This document shows, one piece after another, positions 59,201 through 64,000 of a stretch of DNA of 64,000 bases. The translations under genes were made by a program, and so were the position numbers. Numbering within the stretch: the stretch's first letter is position 1; every line of letters starts with the position of its first letter. The notes under the pieces were generated by a model, which searched no databases, was not told the origin of the DNA, and was given only the letters and a program-made list of their open reading frames with translations. This DNA comes from Ascidia mentula (lineage: Eukaryota; Chordata; Ascidiacea; Phlebobranchia; Ascidiidae): contig OX387204.1 in NCBI GenBank assembly GCA_947561715.1, positions 1,803,001-1,867,000 on the forward strand, written 5' to 3'.

Positions 59201-62200
59201 GAACACTTTCGAACTAACAGCACATAACAGGAAGTTCATCCAAATGGCGCCCGAATGCCTTGGGAGCATTTCTACACATATAAGGAAACCAAGTGTTAGA
59301 TATTGCCTCCATGTGGTGGAATTGAGATACATATATCATGAAATAGCAGCATTTATTGTTTAAAAGGGACTATATTACCAAATTTTCCGATAACAAAGCC
59401 GCCGAAACGTCATTTTGTTAAAAATTATGTGCAACAATCTATGGTTCCAAAAACTCGCTCCTTTTGAATGAGGGTTTATGACGTGTATAAACCCCTCTGT
59501 GACGCCACACCTGGTAGAGTTAATTGTCGCGACAAATTGCCAGTTCCCAGTTAGAATTACACGCTATTCAAACGAATCAGTTGACATCAGAGGAGAGACA
59601 GCAAAGACTTCCTTTCGGTCCGAAATTTTAGAAAACGTTATTTTTACAACATATACAACTTTGCGAAAGGACGCAACCCTTTGATAGGGGTCCAAGCATA
59701 ATAATCATCTGTAGCAAACGACGATCCAACTACTGAACATTCTAAGATTGTTAATTGTTCGCGTAATCATAAAGTTTCCTAAAATATGAACAAGACGTGC
59801 AAAATACTTACAAACAAGGGTTAAAAAGAAAGTTTCAATTGTCATACAGGACAAAAAAAGACTTCAAAATATGTTTATGATATCTTCCTCGCTCTACACT
59901 TGCTATAAATTGACAGATCACCGTTTATGTTGGTGATATGGAATATTAATGGAGACTGTATCAGCAACGACATCACGCAAAACTAATCCCCGACAATTCT
60001 CAAGAAGTAGGAACACAAAACCTTTTATAAGCTTCATAACCAGTTCTATAACAGGCGAATGCTTGATACACTTCACAACTTTACTCGCGACACTTTTTCA
60101 AAGAAATACTTTGCATATAATTCGCTATGAAGAGGTCTCTTGTGTCGCTGCCTTCACTTCCACAGAGAATTAATGTCATAACTCTTGTGCATCGGACGAT
60201 CGCAGCGATTAACCTTGGGAGCAATTAACCGCCCATTTCCCCCGAAATGGTTGATTAGCTTGGCGCTTAACAAGCGGAAAACCGTGTTTGACGAGTGACC
60301 GAACTTCCACAATGGAAAGGGGCGAACAACGGACTGTGAGTGACCTTGGGCGCGAAAATCAAACAAGGAAGTGACGACGGGAAGGAAACTGCACTGAACT
60401 TTCATTGAGCTTTTGAAAAGTTTTTCCTTTGCGAGACTGGAAAACGTTTCAATCCTGTTAAATATTTCAAGCAGCAAATTGATTTTGCAGTTTATTCGTG
60501 TTCAAATGCGTGTGTAACAAAAAAGTACATTTGCAATTCTAACTAACCTACGTTTGTTCAAAAATAGATATTTTTTTCAAGGAATAAATGTAATTTGAAA
60601 TGTTCGTAAATCGACGAGAATCCTACGATTTTCTGACCCTAATTCAATTCAATGGTTTTTATACACTGTAGTAATTACGGAATCACCCTGCATTCCAGTC
60701 AGCGATGTAGTCCCCTGTATACCAGAAGATATACGTTGCTGGGTCGTTGGCATTAAGACCATAAAGAGTGATAATTTGCCGGCATTAGCGATGCGGTGAA
60801 CAAACAGAACGAGCCGCCTCCATCGGCTTAATGCGCATATTTACAACGGCTGGAAGTAAATAATGCATCTGTTCCTGCGTGGGAACCCTCGGCAACCTCA
60901 GCGCCCCCCAGTTCGCCGCCCTCTCTCGCGTATTCGAGAATTGCAAATCACGATTGTTGAATGCTAACGTTCCCACGCCCGCGCCTCCCGAGGGGAAAGG
61001 CGTTGTGTTGATTGGCTGGAAGGAAACAATCTCGTTTGTTCGCTAATAATCGATTGTCGCGCCAACTTGACAGATTTGCGCACGAAACCGTAGGCTCGTA
61101 AACATTGCCTTGTTATAGACAAAATGCAATTCGTGGGGCTTTCGACCTTAATATTGTTATTATGTTGACAGCAGTGCAATTGTTTCACTAAAACTTGCTC
61201 CCAATACGAGGAAACTAGTGATAAGTGGATAAACGATTTTCCAGGACTTAACTACCGTCCCTGCTTTTCAGGTTTATAACTAATGCTGGTGACTATGGTC
61301 GCGTTGAAGGCAACGAAATCCTTGATCATTATACCGCTGTAATGTCATGAGAGGATAAATGACGTAATCAATAGACATTGAGGCGCTGCAAATAAAATTT
61401 TCCGTGATTGTGGTTTACATTGTAAAGTGCAGATTTTCGAAAAAAAAACAAAAAAGCGAGTTTCAATCACTTTGCAATCAACAAAACAAAAAAAAACATG
61501 AATGCAGTAATCTTTTTCTTGTTATTTGCTAATAAAGTTCTGGCATCGTGACTCTGAGCTCCAGAATTTTTTTATTCACACTGATACCAACTAAGCTGTC
61601 TGTGATTCCAGCTTTCATGGACACCTGTATCTGAAACCCGCCATGTTGCAACCGTCTTAAATACACTAAACCCTGTATAAACAGCAATTAAAGAATGAAA
61701 GAATGTAATGCGGATTTTCTGCGTTTAACTCCAGATGTAAAAGCGCCGCCAGCTAATAACGCCGTGAGAAAATTCAAGAATTCGCGATCGCAGTTTGGCA
61801 TATGGGAAGTCATAGGAATATTATTGGTCTGTTGAAATTCGATTCCCCAACATCGCGCGCGTTAAGTCGCGTTACGGGACGAGGCTTTTGATGTTTCTCG
61901 GCAACGGGGGACGGTTCTCTGAAATTAATCAGGAAATTATTTCTAATCGCGGATTCTTGCGACGAAAGGCTCAAGCGGGTCCTCTGATAGAGATTGCTAG
62001 CGATTTTTTATAATATGTGCTGATCAGTTATATATAGTGCGAAAACAGCTATAGAGTTTACAAATCACAACAGCAGAAAAGGAATATCATATTAAAATCA
62101 TGAAAGCTATTTGACGAAAGAAAACTTACGCTGGTTTCAAGCGCTAAGTAACCTGCATTTCCTTGCTCTGTTAGGGCTCTTCTGCTAAAAAAAACCTTTA

Positions 62201-63673
62201 TATAGATTTAAAGCATTATGCCTTCGGCACCAACCTGTTCAAACTCTTGTTAAGTCCCGAAAATACACTTCAATGCACTTGCATGGAAGTTTTGTACACT
62301 AAAGGCCAACATTAAAATCTGCCTTCTAATAACGATACTTAACAAACCTCATGTTTAAAATATTTGCCAACTTGACCTCCAAACCCCTCTGTTACGTCAT
62401 TTGCAACCAACGCGTGAAGCCGAACGACAGTTTTTGAGGTCATAATACTGAATATTTTTACCAGATGTTACATAAATCCAAAAGAGAAAATTGGCCTCAA
62501 AATCAACATTGCAGCTTTGCACAGCAATGCCCAACGTCACAATGAAGCATTAGAACGAGGAATTTCCTCCAGAGCATATGGCGACAGCAGCGTTTATGGC
62601 GCAACAAACAATAACAACGATTCCAAATCGGCATTAACACAAATATTGGAAAACACCACGGCGTGATATCAACGCTTTTTGGAAGTGTGCCAATTATTCA
62701 CCTGTCAATTGTAAAATCAGGATGTTGAATCAATATAGGCCACTAAAAGCACGAATAAACACCAACACGTGCTTTCAAACGCGCAAGGTTTACAGTGTTT
62801 TTAGTCCATTCCTAATGTAAAGGACATAATACAAAGCTGACTGCAAATAAGTTTGAAATACGAATTGCTGAAGTGTTTCATGCAACCGCACGACTGCAAA
62901 CCCTGTTTTCGAAATATTACCTGCTTTCGTTTGCATCTCTGTAGGCGCCCTCACCAACCACTGCCAGCATCACAACTTGTTCCAAGGTTGAACTATTTGT
63001 TTTTGTCGATGCATCACCACAAACGTACACCACTATGTGTTGAAGTGTTAAAATCGAGGCAAAGACGATTAAAAGGAAAAAAATACCACAATGGGCCAAG
63101 GGCCAGCTTATAGACCAGCGGGAATCTTTGGCCAGAGCCATGGGGTTCCCGATGAGGTCACAATGACCACAATGACGTCACATTGCCGAGTCGCGCCCTC
63201 GTTCGAGCAAAGCGGTTCGGTTTGCAAACACCTCTCTGCGTGATTTTGTTTAATGTTGATCCAATAAGTTGGGACTATTGTTATAAGGTTAGAAAACCAG
63301 GTTTTGTGCTTCAACAAACAGATCATTATGACGCAATTATGCGTTTAACAGGTCGAATTGGTGACGTAATAATGAAATTTGTGTTTCAGAAATAAATATA
63401 ACTTGGTGCTGTACACGGGTTAGCTATGCAGACATAAGACGCAAATATTCATAGATTTTAACACCTGGAGAATGGGTGGAATCACAAAGCAATACTAGGT
63501 GTAAAATATTAATGCGAAAAACTCGAGCGAAAAATAAATTACCTGAATTTATCCCAAATGGAAGCAACAAGAAATTACGTGAAATAGACATATTTCATTT
63601 TTTTTGGTTTTTTAAGTAAAACATCTTATTATAACTTTAAACAACACTTACGTTTAGATTATAATACCTTAAA

Positions 63674-63710
63674 CATGGGCGTATCCAGGGGGGAGGGGAG
63701 GTTCGTGAAA
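63674..63710 (+). mobile_element. Possible transposon end (GGGCGTATCCAGGGGGG type)
   Basis: ATGGGCGTATCCAGGGGGGA followed by G-rich sequence resembles a terminal sequence common in animal DNA transposons. No matching end is visible before the window stops. Confidence 0.3.
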
Positions 63711-63795
63711 TATTTTGGTTTGTTTTTATAGCTAAACAAACGCCACTGTATTTTTTGGTAAAAATTCGCCCAAATACCGCACCCTGCTTGCATTT

Positions 63796-63880
63796 GCCAT
63801 TGTTTCCAAACAGGGAGCATTGTTACCGAACACTTGGCATTGTTACCAAACATGTTGCATTGTTACGAAACAAGTGTCAT
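63796..63880 (+). repeat. About 20-bp tandem repeat, four diverged units
   Basis: GCATTGTTACCAAACA-type units recur every 20-21 bp (at about 63796, 63817, 63837 and 63857), each followed by a variable 3-4 bases. Confidence 0.8.
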
Positions 63881-64000
63881 TTTTCGTCAGTCTAAGGACG
63901 AAACGTTGCTTTTTAGTGGTCACGTTGTTATGATGGCAAGCGGTTCGCTTACGTGAAAGTCAATTAGTTTTGTTCTTAAACGCGTTGCCAATATTACGCA

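Larger units (their letters stand above)
56231..64000. other. Long gene-free stretch
   Basis: About 7.8 kb in which I find no supported gene. ORFs are short, unsupported by splice partners, and unrecognised. GC-richer blocks stand out at 60.18-60.36, 60.88-61.10 and 61.74-61.93 kb; they may be regulatory. A short tandem repeat and a transposon-like fragment lie near the right end. Confidence 0.5.

Noticed and set aside
1-64000. Many ACGTCA/TGACGT (CRE-like) hexamers across the window
   Set aside because: I noticed a few dozen. A rough expectation from base composition on both strands is of the same order, so there is no clear enrichment.
1-64000. tRNA, rRNA, CRISPR arrays, bacterial-type operons
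   Set aside because: Looked for tRNA B-box and repeat-spacer patterns and found none that hold up; the gene structure is plainly eukaryotic.

Overview
This looks like nuclear DNA from an invertebrate chordate, most likely an ascidian tunicate (Ciona-like). That is inference. It rests on AT-rich sequence, compact multi-exon genes with short GT-AG introns, and proteins that are chordate-like but clearly not vertebrate (an M-type pyruvate kinase, DEPDC1, ECHDC3, an SLC35A transporter). I cannot name the species. I rebuilt the genes by hand: exons were joined only where GT/AG sites and codon phase agreed at every junction and the protein matched a family I know.

Layout, left to right. 1-3390 (-): the 5' part of CLUH, running off the left edge. 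7187-11171 (+): an orphan gene for a 273-aa tail-anchored protein, with a fresh tandem duplication (6854-9336) over its first coding exon and first intron. 11783-14930 (-): two intronless Mu-class glutathione S-transferases, with hammerhead-ribozyme-like repeat debris between them. 16264-20350 (-) and 22310-25989 (+): two gamma-butyrobetaine-dioxygenase-like genes, head to head, each with 10 coding exons and the same intron phases. 27172-31920 (+): pyruvate kinase, 11 coding exons. 32896-33464 (-) and 33675-34309 (+): two small four-helix membrane protein genes, divergent and 210 bp apart, sharing an intron position. 34876-36981 (-): an SLC35A-type nucleotide-sugar transporter. 38023-40560 (-): an intronless TRPV channel. 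41716-43251 (+): ECHDC3. 43961-47152 (-): DEPDC1-like. 50529-55684 (-): a classical aquaporin with a long tail. From about 56.2 to 64 kb I see no convincing gene.

Most of the genes are metabolic or membrane housekeeping genes: carnitine-type dioxygenases, glycolysis, a mitochondrial hydratase-like protein, and CLUH, which supports nuclear mRNAs for mitochondrial proteins. I see no evidence that they form one regulated cluster. The features most worth a second look are the two head-to-head paralogue pairs, the recent duplication that broke one copy of an exon, the hammerhead-like inverted element near 12.9 kb, and the orphan tail-anchored protein.
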